Source: Prunus persica (taxonomy: Eukaryota; Streptophyta; Magnoliopsida; Rosales; Rosaceae). Taken from it: 64,000 bases of DNA. Location: assembly GCF_000346465.2 (NCBI RefSeq), contig NC_034009.1, positions 12,218,747 to 12,282,746 of the forward strand, in the 5' to 3' direction. Made by a program: the position numbers and the translations under genes. The notes beneath the pieces are model-generated. The model was given only the letters and a program-made list of their open reading frames with translations, had not been told where the DNA came from and made no database searches. Of the stretch, positions 11,485-22,283 are shown in pieces. Each line of letters begins with the position of its first letter. Position 1 is the first letter of the stretch.

Positions 11485-14400
11485 ATGGCCAACGATGATG
11501 GGTCAGCAAACACCAATCAATCCTTGGTGTCGGGAGGCTCCAAAACTACCACACAAATCGTCACTTTGCAGAGTGACACCTCCAACTTCTCCGCAGGAAT
11601 CAAACTGGATGAGAATAATTATTCTCTATGGCATCAAATCATAGAGATGAAGATAGCTGGGCGAGAAAAACATGGCCACTTGACCGGTGATATTGCCCAA
11701 CCTGCAGACACAGATCCCACATTTAATAAATGGCGTGCATCGGATTGCCAAGTCAAAAGTTGGTTGTTCGACGCCATGCAACCTAATCAGATTAAACGAT
11801 TTATTCGTTATGACACAGCAAAGCAAGTCTGGGCTGCAATCAAGCAAACCTATTCAGATGGTGCTGATGAAGCCAAGATTTATGACCTTCACAGACGGTC
11901 ATTCATAATGAAGCAAGCTGGCGCATCAGTTGCCAAATATTACAGTGAGCTCATTGAGATTTTTCAGGAGCTTGATCAATTAAGTCCAAGCACCATGGAG
12001 CATCCGAAAGACATTGAGACTAGACGCAAAGAGGTTGATCGTCTCCGAGTTTATATATTTCTTGCAGGTTTGGACAATAATTTCGATCAAATCCGAGGAG
12101 AGATTTTGCGGATGGAGCCAAAACCCGAACTGGAGGCCGCATATGCACATATTAAAAGAGAGAGTAACCGACAGGGAACCATGTCTGAAGTTGGTGTAAC
12201 CTCCGAAGCCACAGCCTTGGCTACTGCAAGGTCCAAACAATCTCGGCCGAACAACTATAGTGTCGACCCTACTCGTAACCGGCCTCCAATGAAGTGTACC
12301 AAATGTGGTTTAGATAACCACACCATTAAGGGCTGTTATGAGATCATTGGTTATCCAGAAGGATGGGTCCACAAAGCGCGGAAAAAGGATTCTACCAGAG
12401 CCTCATTTGCATTCGCTCCGTCATCCGAGGAGACTGCATCAGAACCTCCATCAGGTACATATGGCTCCAAGGCCTTGGCCACCTCAGGTACCTCTTGCAC
12501 ATCTTCACTTACTTGTAATAGATCATGGATTATTGACACTGGCGCCACTGATCACATGACATCTAGTTTTACTGGGTTGCACTCTACCAAACCATCAAGC
12601 CAAACACATATTACCAGTGCCAATGGAACCACCTCCCAAGTTATGGGAGAAGGGTCTTTATCTCTTACATCTTCATTAAGTCTTGATCATGTCTTAGTTG
12701 TCCCTTCACTCGACTATGACTTGTTATCTGTTCCTCAAATCATTGATTCCCTTAATTGTACCGTGTGTTTTTGGCCATTGTATTGTCTATTTCAGGATCT
12801 TCTCACCAGGACCGTGATTGGATGTGGTACTAGGAGGGGAAAGTTGTATTATCTGGACTTGACAGAAGACAGCAGTACAAGATTGAGTCAGACACATCAT
12901 GTGAGAGGAGATGAGTCTATCAGGATGAAGAAAATTTGGCTATGGCATAGACGATTAGGTCATGCTTCTTTTGGTTATCTGAAACTTTTATTTCCAGATT
13001 TGTTTTCCCAGTTTGCTGAATCAGACTTTCATTGTGAAACTTGCATTTTGGCCAAAAGTCATCGTATTTCTTACCCATTAAGATTGAATAAAAGTTCTTT
13101 GCCTTTCATGATTGTCCATTCTGATGTTTGGGGACCATCACGAGTTCCCACTATTAGCGGTTTTAAGTGGTTTATGACATTTATTGATGATTGCACCCGG
13201 ATGACCTGGGTTTTTCCCTTAAAGCAGAAAAGTGATGTCACCGCCAAATTCAAGTTATTTTATCAATATGTTGCTACTCAATTTGACAAGAAAATCACTA
13301 CGCTTCGGTCTGACAATGGAGGAGAGTACGTCAACCATGACCTACATAATTTTTTAAGTCAACATGGAATTGTTCATCAAACCACATGTGCCTATACACC
13401 ACAACAGAATGGCGTCGCAGAGCGTAAGAATCGTCATCTCTTGGAGGTTGTTCGTGCCTCTTTATTTGAGGCCCGTATGCCTCATCATTTTTGGGGGGAG
13501 GCTCTTTGTTCTGCTGCTTACCTCATTAATAGAACACCATCTAGCACTCTTCAGTATCAAACTCCATTTCAGACATTGACCACTCTCCTCACCATGCCAT
13601 CCACACCAAATCTCGAACCACGTGTCTTTGGTTGTGTTGCTTATGTTCAGGTGTATCCACATCAGCGTGGCAAGCTTGATCCGTGTGCACTGCGTTGTGT
13701 CTTTGTGGGTTATGCTGACACTCAGAAGGGCTATAAGTGTTTCCATCCTCCTACTCAGACCATGCATGTTACCGCCGATGTGACTTTCCACGAGAGTGAG
13801 TTCTATTACTCAGGGGGAGTTTCTGAGCATCCTCTGCAGGGGGAGAGCTCTATCTTTGCAGAAGATACTCAGAGCATCCAAATTCAACAAACTGTTTTAG
13901 AGCAGTCAGTGTCCGAGCAACCAGCTACAGTAGTACAACAAGATCAAGAGTTACTGGAAACTCCATATGATGGTTCAGATAATTTCCCTCCTACTACAGT
14001 ACCATCACCAATCATCCAATCAGGTCCTGAAGATTCCGCGCAGGTAACTGAGCATTTAAACTCCAACTTAAGCACTTTACATGAGTCGAGTCATACAGGA
14101 AACACAGGTTATCAGTTACCTATTCGTACCACTAGAGGGATTCCTAGACAACAGTATGACCCGGACCCAAAAACAAAAGTTAAATACCCTATTGCTAATC
14201 ATGTGTCCCTACATAGGTTGTCTCCGTCATGTGCATCATTTGTATGTCAATTATCCACTGTATCTATTCCAAGTAATGTGCAGGAAGCTCTGAAAGATCC
14301 CAAGTGGACTCAAGCGATGAATGATGAAATGGAGGCCCTCCAGAAGAATTCCACTTGGAAGATGACTATCCTTCCCAAAGGGAAGAGAACAGTGGGTTGT

Positions 14401-15807
14401 AGATGGATATATACAGTAAAGTTCAAGGCAGATGGCACCATTGAACGATACAAAGCAAGACTGGTGGCGAAAGGTTATACTCAGACTTATGGGATTGACT
14501 ATGGGGAGACATTTGCCCCTGTAGCCAAGATAAACACAATTCGGGTACTTCTTTCTCTGGCAGCAAACCTAAACTGGCCATTACACCAGTTTGATGTCAA
14601 AAATGCCTTCCTGCATGGCGACCTAGAAGAAGAAGTCTATATGGATTCCCCTCCAGGATGCAAGATGGGGCCCAATACTAGCAACATGGTGTGTAAACTG
14701 AGAAAGTCTCTTTATGGCTTGAAGCAGTCACCCAGAGCATGGTTTGGAAAGTTCAGCAAATCAATGAAGGATTTTGGATACAAGCAAAGTAACTCAGATC
14801 ATACTCTTTTCCTGAAACATAAGAAAGGTAAAGTCACTGCCCTTATTGTATATGTTGATGACATGGTAGTTACCGGGAATGACCCAATAGAAAAGGCAGC
14901 ATTGCAGCACCACTTGGCAAGTGAGTTTGAAATGAAAGATCTTGGTGCTCTGAAGTATTTCCTAGGCATCGAAGTGGCTCGTTCAGAACAAGGAATATTT
15001 CTATCACAACGGAAATATATCCTTGACATTTTGACTGACACTGGAATGTTAGCCAGCAAACCAGCAGATACGCCAATGGAGTTGAATCATCAGCTTGGTG
15101 AATATCCTGATCAAGTACCCACCAACAAAGAAAGATATCAACGCCTTGTGGGTAAGTTAATCTATCTAGGACACACTAGACCTGATATAGCATATGCTGT
15201 AAGTGTGGTGAGTCAGTTCATGCATGCACCAAGTGAAGCCCACATGGATGCGGTAAACCGAATTTTGAGATACTTGAAGTCATCTCCTGGAAGAGGATTG
15301 ATGTTCGCACGACATGGTCATCTAGATGTTGAGGGTCACACTGATGCAGACTGGGCGGGCTCTGTTACTGACAGGCGATCTACGTCGGGATACTTTACCT
15401 TTGTAGGAGGCAATCTAGTATCTTGGCGAAGTAAAAAACAGAAAGTAGTGTCAAGATCAAGTGCTGAAGCAGAATATCGAGGTATGGCACACGGAGTATG
15501 TGAGCTACTCTGGATAAGGAATTTGTTGGAGGAATTGGGGTTCAAACCTAAACATGCCATGCAACTGAATTGTGACAACAAAGCTGCAATAGACATTGCA
15601 CATAATCCAGTGCAACATGATAGAACCAAGCATGTTGAAGTTGACAGACATTTCATCAAGGAGAAGCTCGAGGCAAAGATCATTAAGGTATCATTTGTTA
15701 AATCCGAAGATCAACTTGCAGATGTCCTTACCAAAGCAGTCACAGGCAGGGTATTTCACAGCTCACTTAGCAAGTTGGGCATTGATGACATATATGCTCC
15801 AACTTGA
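11485..15807 (+). CDS. Copia gag-pol polyprotein
   Basis: A single frame of 1,440 codons from MANDDGS; an upstream in-frame Met at 11452 exists but gives an atypical leader. Order of domains: gag with the UBN2-type core, a CX2CX4HX4C zinc knuckle near residue 271 (CTKCGLDNHTIKGC), aspartic protease with DTGATDHMT near 351, GAG-pre-integrase with LWHRRLGH, integrase with the D (near 547), SDNGGEY and NGVAERKN catalytic blocks, reverse transcriptase with YVDDMV near 1123, and RNase H with DADWAG near 1287. The copia order (integrase before RT) is clear. It makes virus-like particles and integrates cDNA copies. No stop or frameshift was seen, so the element may be autonomous. Confidence 0.96.
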   Translation: MANDDGSANTNQSLVSGGSKTTTQIVTLQSDTSNFSAGIKLDENNYSLWHQIIEMKIAGREKHGHLTGDIAQPADTDPTFNKWRASDCQVKSWLFDAMQPNQIKRFIRYDTAKQVWAAIKQTYSDGADEAKIYDLHRRSFIMKQAGASVAKYYSELIEIFQELDQLSPSTMEHPKDIETRRKEVDRLRVYIFLAGLDNNFDQIRGEILRMEPKPELEAAYAHIKRESNRQGTMSEVGVTSEATALATARSKQSRPNNYSVDPTRNRPPMKCTKCGLDNHTIKGCYEIIGYPEGWVHKARKKDSTRASFAFAPSSEETASEPPSGTYGSKALATSGTSCTSSLTCNRSWIIDTGATDHMTSSFTGLHSTKPSSQTHITSANGTTSQVMGEGSLSLTSSLSLDHVLVVPSLDYDLLSVPQIIDSLNCTVCFWPLYCLFQDLLTRTVIGCGTRRGKLYYLDLTEDSSTRLSQTHHVRGDESIRMKKIWLWHRRLGHASFGYLKLLFPDLFSQFAESDFHCETCILAKSHRISYPLRLNKSSLPFMIVHSDVWGPSRVPTISGFKWFMTFIDDCTRMTWVFPLKQKSDVTAKFKLFYQYVATQFDKKITTLRSDNGGEYVNHDLHNFLSQHGIVHQTTCAYTPQQNGVAERKNRHLLEVVRASLFEARMPHHFWGEALCSAAYLINRTPSSTLQYQTPFQTLTTLLTMPSTPNLEPRVFGCVAYVQVYPHQRGKLDPCALRCVFVGYADTQKGYKCFHPPTQTMHVTADVTFHESEFYYSGGVSEHPLQGESSIFAEDTQSIQIQQTVLEQSVSEQPATVVQQDQELLETPYDGSDNFPPTTVPSPIIQSGPEDSAQVTEHLNSNLSTLHESSHTGNTGYQLPIRTTRGIPRQQYDPDPKTKVKYPIANHVSLHRLSPSCASFVCQLSTVSIPSNVQEALKDPKWTQAMNDEMEALQKNSTWKMTILPKGKRTVGCRWIYTVKFKADGTIERYKARLVAKGYTQTYGIDYGETFAPVAKINTIRVLLSLAANLNWPLHQFDVKNAFLHGDLEEEVYMDSPPGCKMGPNTSNMVCKLRKSLYGLKQSPRAWFGKFSKSMKDFGYKQSNSDHTLFLKHKKGKVTALIVYVDDMVVTGNDPIEKAALQHHLASEFEMKDLGALKYFLGIEVARSEQGIFLSQRKYILDILTDTGMLASKPADTPMELNHQLGEYPDQVPTNKERYQRLVGKLIYLGHTRPDIAYAVSVVSQFMHAPSEAHMDAVNRILRYLKSSPGRGLMFARHGHLDVEGHTDADWAGSVTDRRSTSGYFTFVGGNLVSWRSKKQKVVSRSSAEAEYRGMAHGVCELLWIRNLLEELGFKPKHAMQLNCDNKAAIDIAHNPVQHDRTKHVEVDRHFIKEKLEAKIIKVSFVKSEDQLADVLTKAVTGRVFHSSLSKLGIDDIYAPT

Positions 15808-15814
15808 GGGGGAG

Positions 15815-15981
15815 TGTCAATGAGCTGTACATTCCTAATTAGTCTAAGTCAACTATTTGATTATGCAAGATTATAGGAACATAATTACTTTCCTAGAATA
15901 GTTTCCTAGGCTCTGTATATATAACCTTCCTATTTGTTATATATTAAGTAGAATGAAGTATTATTTTTTACCAATCTGATA
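15815..15981 (+). repeat. 3' LTR
   Basis: 167 bp, no difference from 10875-11041 found by eye. Preceded by the tract GAGGGGGAG. Confidence 0.95.
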
Positions 15982-16611
15982 CGCAGCACCTCCCAAACTC
16001 AAACGCCACCCCCCACCGCCTTTGATCTCCGCAAAGAAATAGTTAAGCACACCAGCAGCAAGGATTCCAATTGTGATCGACAATTGGAACATCATGTTGA
16101 GAGCACCACGGTATTTAGATGGGGCTGTTTCAGAGACATAGATCGGCACAGACTGATTGGCACATCCAATACCAAAACCAAGAAGTAGACGACCAACATA
16201 AAGCATCCAAACAGCATTAGCAAAGGCATTGACCAGGGCACCAGCCAAGAAAAGGACTCCACCCAAGATCATTGTGAGCCGGCGACCACACACTCTGGTT
16301 ATAGTTGATGCAAAAATGCATGCAACCAGAGCAGCCAAATATAGCGAAGATGTGAAAAGTGTAAGTGTCTGGCTGTTGAATTTGCAGTACTGATCGTCGG
16401 AAGGCTTGATTGAAGACTCTTTCTGGTAAACCGCTGGAAAGAACTGTTTCAAGAAAGAGTCCATCGATGTCACACCGCCTGAAACTCCAAGGTCGTACCC
16501 AAAAATCAGACCACCGGTAGCCGCAACAATACATGTTATAAGAACCCTAGCTGTGAGTTTACCGGGGTGTTGTTTTCCACCACTCGATGGAGCTATATCG
16601 CCCCCAGCCAT
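15982..16611 (-). pseudogene. Hexose transporter (STP type), 5' part of interrupted gene
   Basis: Starts at ATG 16611-16609 ([12 protein letters not shown]) and encodes 210 residues before the copia insertion; the frame then reads six LTR-encoded codons and stops. Visible are [20 protein letters not shown] with the membrane Asp at residue 40 (the proton-coupling position in STP10), Cys76 in the lid region, the RxxGRR loop at 106-111, and [10 protein letters not shown] with Arg141. This covers transmembrane helices 1-5 and most of 6. The predicted product is monosaccharide/H+ uptake at the plasma membrane in intact alleles. The truncated product would lack the C-lobe and should be inactive. 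Lack of introns is unusual for this family and could mean an old retrocopy. Confidence 0.92.
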
Positions 16612-16763
16612 TGTTACCTTATTCTAACTCTTTCTCTCTTTCACTCAAAGATCAATCTAAAGAAAGCTAAGAAAACTACTTGAAGCAATAAAAATTGAAC
16701 AAGAGAAAACAACTTGGAAGGATCGATGGAATTAAGCGTGCAAAATTAGGTGGGTTTGATGAG

Positions 16764-16772
16764 ATATTTATA
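16764..16772 (-). promoter_or_regulatory. Candidate TATA box of the sugar transporter
   Basis: TATAAATAT on the minus strand, about 153 bp upstream of the ATG. The intervening A/C-rich leader is typical of a plant 5' UTR. Position fits; no experimental support. Confidence 0.4.
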
Positions 16773-17440
16773 GTGCAAAACCTCCTATGCCTAGCAGGAT
16801 TACTAGTACTTGTTAGATAATGAGAGTCTATATTTGGCTACTACATTTTTATATCTAATTGTGTATCACTTCTCTAATAGAAGTGGGACCCACCTGTAAT
16901 CTTGTCCCTATTTGTAAATCTAATAAAATCCTAATAGCTTTTGATATCCAGATGAAGTTTAACTTAAAATTGGATTTTGGGTTTTTATTTAAACATAATA
17001 AGATTATATCTGTTGTTATTGAGCAAGTTCAGGTCAAATTTTAATCTTATCCGCATTATACAAAAACAGTTTAGTTTTCTTTTTCTTATTATTTACACCA
17101 TTGGATAATTTTGTTTTCATTACATTTTGCTGGAGGAGTAAATGCGATAACCCTTCCCAATCCAAACACTAAAATCCGAACAAGACAAAACAGATTTAAT
17201 TAAGCTAAACCTAATATTGCTGTTGGCCTATATGATACATTCATGAAAGGAGATGGACTCTCATCCTCAGTTTCCTTAACTTAGGTCTTTTTGTTTTATT
17301 TTCTTTTTTGAAGTCAACGATATAACATTTTCAACTCGAAGAAGAACAATCCTAAAAATCGGGTTGTTGTTGATTAACTAGGGTTTATCAAATTGTCCTT
17401 GAATTATAAACGGATTTATTTATTATTTTTTTAAGAAAGA
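16773..17440. other. Upstream region of the transporter, no gene seen
   Basis: AT-rich promoter-side DNA. Nothing coding or repeated was recognised. Confidence 0.4.
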
Positions 17441-18660
17441 AGATGTCATTCATTTTAAGGACCCGCCTCGAATTTTCTCAAAATCCGAGACGAACCCTTT
17501 GGAATTCCTGACATCACTCCGATGTCAGACCCAATCACTAAAGACCGAGACTTCCTGCCGAAATTTAGGCAGAGTCTCCCCTATAAATTAGAGATTTCCC
17601 AAAATTTATACCTGCATGAAAACGCATTTAATATTCCCAACTGGCAGCATGCACAATATAATTCATGCAATTCACACAAATGGCCTTCGGCCTTCCAATG
17701 ATTCTTAAACGATTATCAAACAATTTAAATACCAAATATGACTAATATTTAGTCTGCGGCTGCACCCAATAACCTTAGGCTACCTACGTACCCTCCTTGA
17801 GGGATCAAGCCACACGTAGTTCTTCCCTAAAACCCAATTCCACACATCGGTGATACCTTATTTCAGTTCTTTGTATTTCATATAATCTCCCCATACGCCG
17901 GTACAACCAACGCCACGTATGGGGCCTGTCAACACGCTGGATAACCTACGCCACGTGCGACCATGCCATACTATCATTATATCTCCCCATACGCCGGTAC
18001 AACCAACGCCACGTATGGGGTCTGTCTCAACGCCGGATAACCTACGCCACGTGAGACCTGCACATCATATCACAAATCTCCCCATACGCCGGTACAACCA
18101 ACGCCACGTATGGGGTCTGTCGACACGCCGGATAACCTACGCCACGTGCGACCTCAACACAGTATCACAATATCTCCCCATACGCCGGTACAACCAACGC
18201 CACGTATGGGGCCTGTCTCAACGCCGGATAACCTACGCCACGTGAGACCTGAACATCATATTGCAAATCTCCCCATACGCCGGTACAACCAACACCACGT
18301 ATGAGGTCTGTCCCAACGCCGGATAACCTACGCCACGCGGGACCTAACTTTCACTTGGTGGTGCTTGTAGTGAATCCAACATCCGAGGAGGTACCTAAAG
18401 TAGTGCGTATAGCACTCCAAACTGACACTCTAGACTTTGTTGTACCCTTGTACAACCATATATAATTATAGTTATATAAATTAATTCTTATATTGTGTAA
18501 CCCTCCACAATCATCTAACACTCGATAATCCCCCCTAGAAAGGTGAGATTACTCCGGGAGACTCACGGTCAACCAATGGTCAAACTACTCTAACCCTGGT
18601 CAACCGGACCTGCGGAACCCACGACCTCCAATTTCCGATCCGAAAGTCCCTATGGGTTCT
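17441..18660 (-). other. LTR-like non-coding DNA (probable Ty3/gypsy LTR fragment)
   Basis: Starts AGGACCCGCCTCGAATTTTC and carries features resembling the gypsy-type LTR at 28876-31429 (an AGGACCCG...AATTTT start, 'cggca' segments and a repeat block). It is cut at 18660 by the CACTA element and may continue at 24492-25577 and 32492 onward. The outer boundaries were not found, so this is inference. Confidence 0.3.
17887..18352. repeat. Five-copy ~95-bp tandem repeat with two hairpins per unit
   Basis: Units begin at about 17887, 17983, 18078, 18174 and 18269 (95-96 bp spacing). Each unit has two related halves, both carrying ACGCCGG...ACC.ACGCCACG. Half A is bounded by CCCCATACG and CGTATGGGG; half B by GTCxxx(A)ACG and CGTxxxGAC. 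Both pairs are inverted and can form stems. No unique spacers separate the units. It lies within LTR-like DNA. Confidence 0.92.
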
Positions 18661-18839
18661 CACTACTACAAAAAAGCAAAAAGACGACGGTAAATCACCG
18701 TCGTGTATTCGGTTTTTCAATGGTCGTGGAATCCACCGTCATCTTTTCCCTCATAAACCACGACGCTAAATCATCGTCGTTGTTACAATATACAACGTCA
18801 TCAACAAATACAAAACGACGTCTTTGAACTGCAAAAGAT

Positions 18840-19205
18840 CTAAAAAAGCAGTCGAGGATGAGAATAGACGACCAACTCTCTAAACAAACCGTCGTTAAAA
18901 AGGAAAAATATGACACATATTAACAGAACAAGGCCGCAAGATAGACATACAACGACGAAAATTAAAATAAAACGCCGTTAAATATCATTTTCACGACAAT
19001 AAAAAATATGACGTCTTTAAATACATTAGAAGACAACGTTATTTATACCTACTACGTCGCCTATATAAAAAGAGCCGTAGTAAAATAAATTTTCCACTTC
19101 GATTTTTCTATGAAAGATGACGTGGAAATAGTTGTCAGTGTCATTATTTACGACGTATGTATTTATAGAGTAGACGTTGAACAACGAAACAACGTCGGTT
19201 ACAAA
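18840..19205. repeat. Direct repeat in CACTA left subterminal region, copy 1
   Basis: About 360 bp recurs at 19338-19695 with scattered differences (shared GTCGAGGATGAGAATAGACG and AAGGCCGCAAGATAGACATA). This is a tandem duplication inside the subterminal array. Confidence 0.85.
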
Positions 19206-19337
19206 TATATGAGAGTCGTATTACAAAATTTATACGTCCTATTTTCAGAAACAAACAACGACGATAAATATTAGACGTTGTTAAATACAACAACGTCGAA
19301 AATAAATAAAAACAGACGTGTTTAGTCTGCTAAAGTT

Positions 19338-19695
19338 CTAAAAAATAGTCGAGGATGAGAATAGACGACCAACTCAAACAAATCACCGTCGTTAAAAAGG
19401 AAAAATATGACACATATTAAAAGAACAAGGCCGCAAGATAGACATACAACGACGACAACTAAAACACTACGCCGTTAAATATAATTTTCACGACAAGAAA
19501 AAATATGACGTCTTTAAATACATGAGAAGACGACGTTATTGAAATCTACTACGTCTCTTATTTAAAAACAACCGTCGTGAAATAAATTTTCCACTTCGAT
19601 TTTTCTAAAAAAGATGACGTGGAAATAGTTTTCAGTGTCATTATTTACGACGTATGTATTTATATAGTTGACGTTGAATGCGAAACAACGTCGGT
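19338..19695. repeat. Direct repeat in CACTA left subterminal region, copy 2
   Basis: Second copy of 18840-19205, offset by about 498 bp. Confidence 0.85.
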
Positions 19696-20268
19696 GGCAT
19701 TTATATTGTCGACGTTGTATTTATATGTATTCATTACTCACGACGCACTTATTAATATAGACGACGTTGAACTTCTAAACAACGTCGGTTCCAAATAAAT
19801 AAGAGCCGTATTACAGAACATATAGACGGCGTTGATTATGATGAGAGCCGTATTACAAATAACGTCGTTTAATTGATATTAGACGGCGGTTATAATGAAT
19901 TACCGTCGGAATTCATTTCGTTCCTCTTCGTTTATAAAAGAACTTGCAACGTGGAAAATGTATGATTACGTCGTATTTTTTAACGTTCAGATTATATATC
20001 TCATTTTTTAGACGTCGGTATTATAGGATTGGAGTCGTGTTATTTTGAATTACATGGCGGTTCTTAATCCTTCCCCGACGTGATATCCTGAATAATTGCT
20101 TCACAATATCGTCGTGGTTCTTCATTGTTACGTTGCTTTAAGACGTCGGTAAATATGCTGAATAACTGGTTCACAATAACGTCGTGTTTTATTTGAACGT
20201 AGAAAGTGAAGAAATCAAATTACAATATATTACAAAATTAATGTCATACACTGCCAATTACATAAGCA

Positions 20269-21066
20269 TCATTCAATCCATATATCTTCACACCCATCTC
20301 GAATATTTTGACCGCCTAACTCACCCACCAGTTCATCAAATGTGTCAACATTTGGCATCCCTCTAGTAAATGGCTCACACTCAATTATCACATCACCTAA
20401 GACTTCATCACCAATAACATCATTATATTCTCTATTAGGCATTGATAACACTACCGACCAACCACGATGCATCGGGTCGTCAACAAAAAATATTTGTTTG
20501 ACTTGAGAAGCCAAAACAAATTGGTCATTCCTATGTCCAATTTTACTCAAATCTACAAGGGTAAATCCAAGTTCGTCGACTACAAGACCAGAACTATGTA
20601 TCCAATCACACCTAAAGACTGGGATTGTAAACTTTTGGTAGTCAAGGTCCCAAATTTCTTGAATGGCACCATAGAAACCCATATTTGAGAGAATTGGGTT
20701 TTTATCCTTGGCACTAGCAACTTGCATGGTATGTGGAAGTAAATAAACTCCACTATTTTGAGTTGTCCGCACATCATCTTGTGCCTTGATATTGAATTTA
20801 ATACCTTTAATAAGATAGCTCCTATATAATGGCACTGCCATGTTTGGACCAGCTGCTAGCCACCTTAAATTTTCTGATACGCCATGATTGTCTTCCTCAA
20901 GTTCACTTTGAACCTGCAAATTAATCATATATCTTAATTCAATCTAACATAGAAATAAGAAGAAAATTAAAAGAGAAATATGTTATTCAACAACATATAC
21001 CTTGAAGCGTAGCCATTGAATGAAAGTGCTATTGTGCTTAATACTAGGAGATAGCTTGTAAAACTT
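20269..21066 (-). pseudogene. CACTA transposase C-terminal part (DUF4216-like)
   Basis: The minus strand gives a short exon ending FIQWLRFK (about 21001-21066), an apparent intron, then a 200-residue frame. That frame contains LRWLAAGPNMAVPLYRSYLI, YGAIQEIWDLDY, VFRCDWIH, DELGFTLVDLSKIG and FVLASQVKQIFFVDDP. These match the DUF4216 region found C-terminal to the TNP2 core in plant CACTA transposases. No catalytic DDE segment is present, so it is a relic. Acidic residues near the end (CEDIWIE) precede a stop. Confidence 0.8.
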
Positions 21067-21081
21067 ATCTCCTAGTATTAA

Positions 21082-21463
21082 GCATTCCTGTGAAGTCATC
21101 CTTCAAGTTTCGAATGGGAGAACTTGGTCTGTTGGTTTGAGCAAAGGAAGGCCCAGATTCAGGCGTGGTTGGATGGACGTTGTGCGTGACAATCATTTGG
21201 AAGTTGGTGATCTGTGTCTTTTTGTGTTGATTTCCAGCAAAAGTACACCTTTATTTGATCTTGTCATTTTCCGCTCTGGAGAAGGTGCAAAGTGCACCAA
21301 TGATGGGGAGCAAATAGTACCTACGAAGGAAGAAACTGATAATGAAGATGGGGATTCGAGTGATGATTCTAGTAACGATTCGAGTGATGATTCTGTTGAA
21401 ATCATGGACAAGTTTCCACCCCCAAGAAAAAACAAGGGTGGTGAAAAGATATTGAAAATCTAG
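21082..21463 (+). pseudogene. B3 DNA-binding domain fragment captured by CACTA element
   Basis: The plus strand reads CEVILQVSNGRTWSVGLSKG, then RFRRGWMDVVRDNHLEVGDL and CLFVLI, then LFDLVIFRSGE. This is the second half of a plant B3 domain of the REM type: the W-x-V-x-L strand, the GW-x-x-F/V-x-x-(D/N)N helix and the GD-x-C-x-F strand. An acidic Ser/Asp-rich tail (DSSDDSSNDSSDDSVE) and a stop follow. There is no start codon or first half of the domain in frame; a 5' ATG at 21137 is internal. It lies opposite to the transposase and replaces its core, so it is best read as a captured gene fragment. B3 proteins bind promoter DNA in the nucleus. Confidence 0.72.
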
Positions 21464-21621
21464 TGAAATGTCCTTATCAATTGATCTTTAAGTCAGTTAA
21501 CCAATTGGACAAATCAGATTCCTTCCTGTAATTGCAAGATGTATCAGTCCTTTTGTGGTTTTTTTAGTTTCTCCTTTTTTTCCGTACAGAATGTGCTCGT
21601 GAGATTATCAGCCCTATCAAA

Positions 21622-22101
21622 CTAACAAGATCCCTTTGTATTCTGAAGCCAATTCACACTTTGTATCATGCCCTCATTTAATGATAGATGATTCTGTGTC
21701 CCCAAGGCAGATGAATTTCTTGATCTGCTGGTAAACTCATACGGATCGGAACCAAAATCACCAAAATCATTATCATCCATATCAATTTCTTCAGACACAA
21801 AACTGTACCTACTATGGCCATCATCTTCTTCAACATTTGTACTAGCATTAGTAGTTGCTTCCCAAGGTTCTCCGTGAAATGTCCAATTCTTATAGCTTTG
21901 GTCAATTCCATTAAAGTATAAGTGATCCCTTATAATTCCAACCCCAAACAACTTCAAATTAACACATTTAACACATGGACAACGGATATGTGTTATAGTT
22001 AGAAGATTTTCTACAGCAAAGTTCAAAAATGCTTCCACCCCAAACTCATATGCCTTCGATCTTCTATCCGAATGCATCCATGACTTATCCATCTCCGACA
22101 C
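21622..22101 (-). pseudogene. CACTA transposase-associated domain (N-terminal exon)
   Basis: 159 residues beginning MSEMDKSWMHSDRRSKAYEF, with CPCVKCVN, a GI.RDHL..NGID..Y..W..HGE block and a following acidic segment. This is the transposase-associated domain seen at the N-terminus of plant CACTA transposases, with a putative Cys metal site. It would be the first exon of the transposase, but the core exons are lost. The frame itself is open. Confidence 0.82.
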
Positions 22102-22283
22102 TATAACCTATTATCTATAATAAAGTGAAAATACAGGCAATGACCATCACTATAGCAGATTATACAAAGATCTAATAGCAAGTAATACACAACAGAGACG
22201 ACGGGTTTTAAACAAAAACAGACGTATTTGGCATATATAGACGACGGATTTTCAACAGACGTCGTCTAATATAAGTAATACAA

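Larger units (their letters stand above)
10875..15981 (+). mobile_element. Complete Ty1/copia retrotransposon, very young
   Basis: A 5,107-bp element with two 167-bp LTRs (10875-11041 and 15815-15981) that appear identical by eye, flanked by the target duplication CGCAG (10870-10874 and 15982-15986). The primer-binding site TGGTATCAGAGC lies at 11042-11053 and a polypurine tract just before the 3' LTR. It holds one uninterrupted gag-pol frame. LTR termini are TG...TA rather than TG...CA. It sits in the coding exon of the sugar transporter, antisense to it. Identical LTRs, an intact frame and an intact target duplication all point to recent insertion. Confidence 0.96.

Noticed and set aside
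17887..18352. CRISPR-like regular repeat array
   Set aside because: Repeats are contiguous ~95-bp units without unique spacers, in plant nuclear DNA; this is a minisatellite-type array.
20269..22101. A normal B3 or host gene in this interval
   Set aside because: All pieces lie between CACTA ends, the flanking frames are transposase parts, and the B3 domain lacks its first half and a start.
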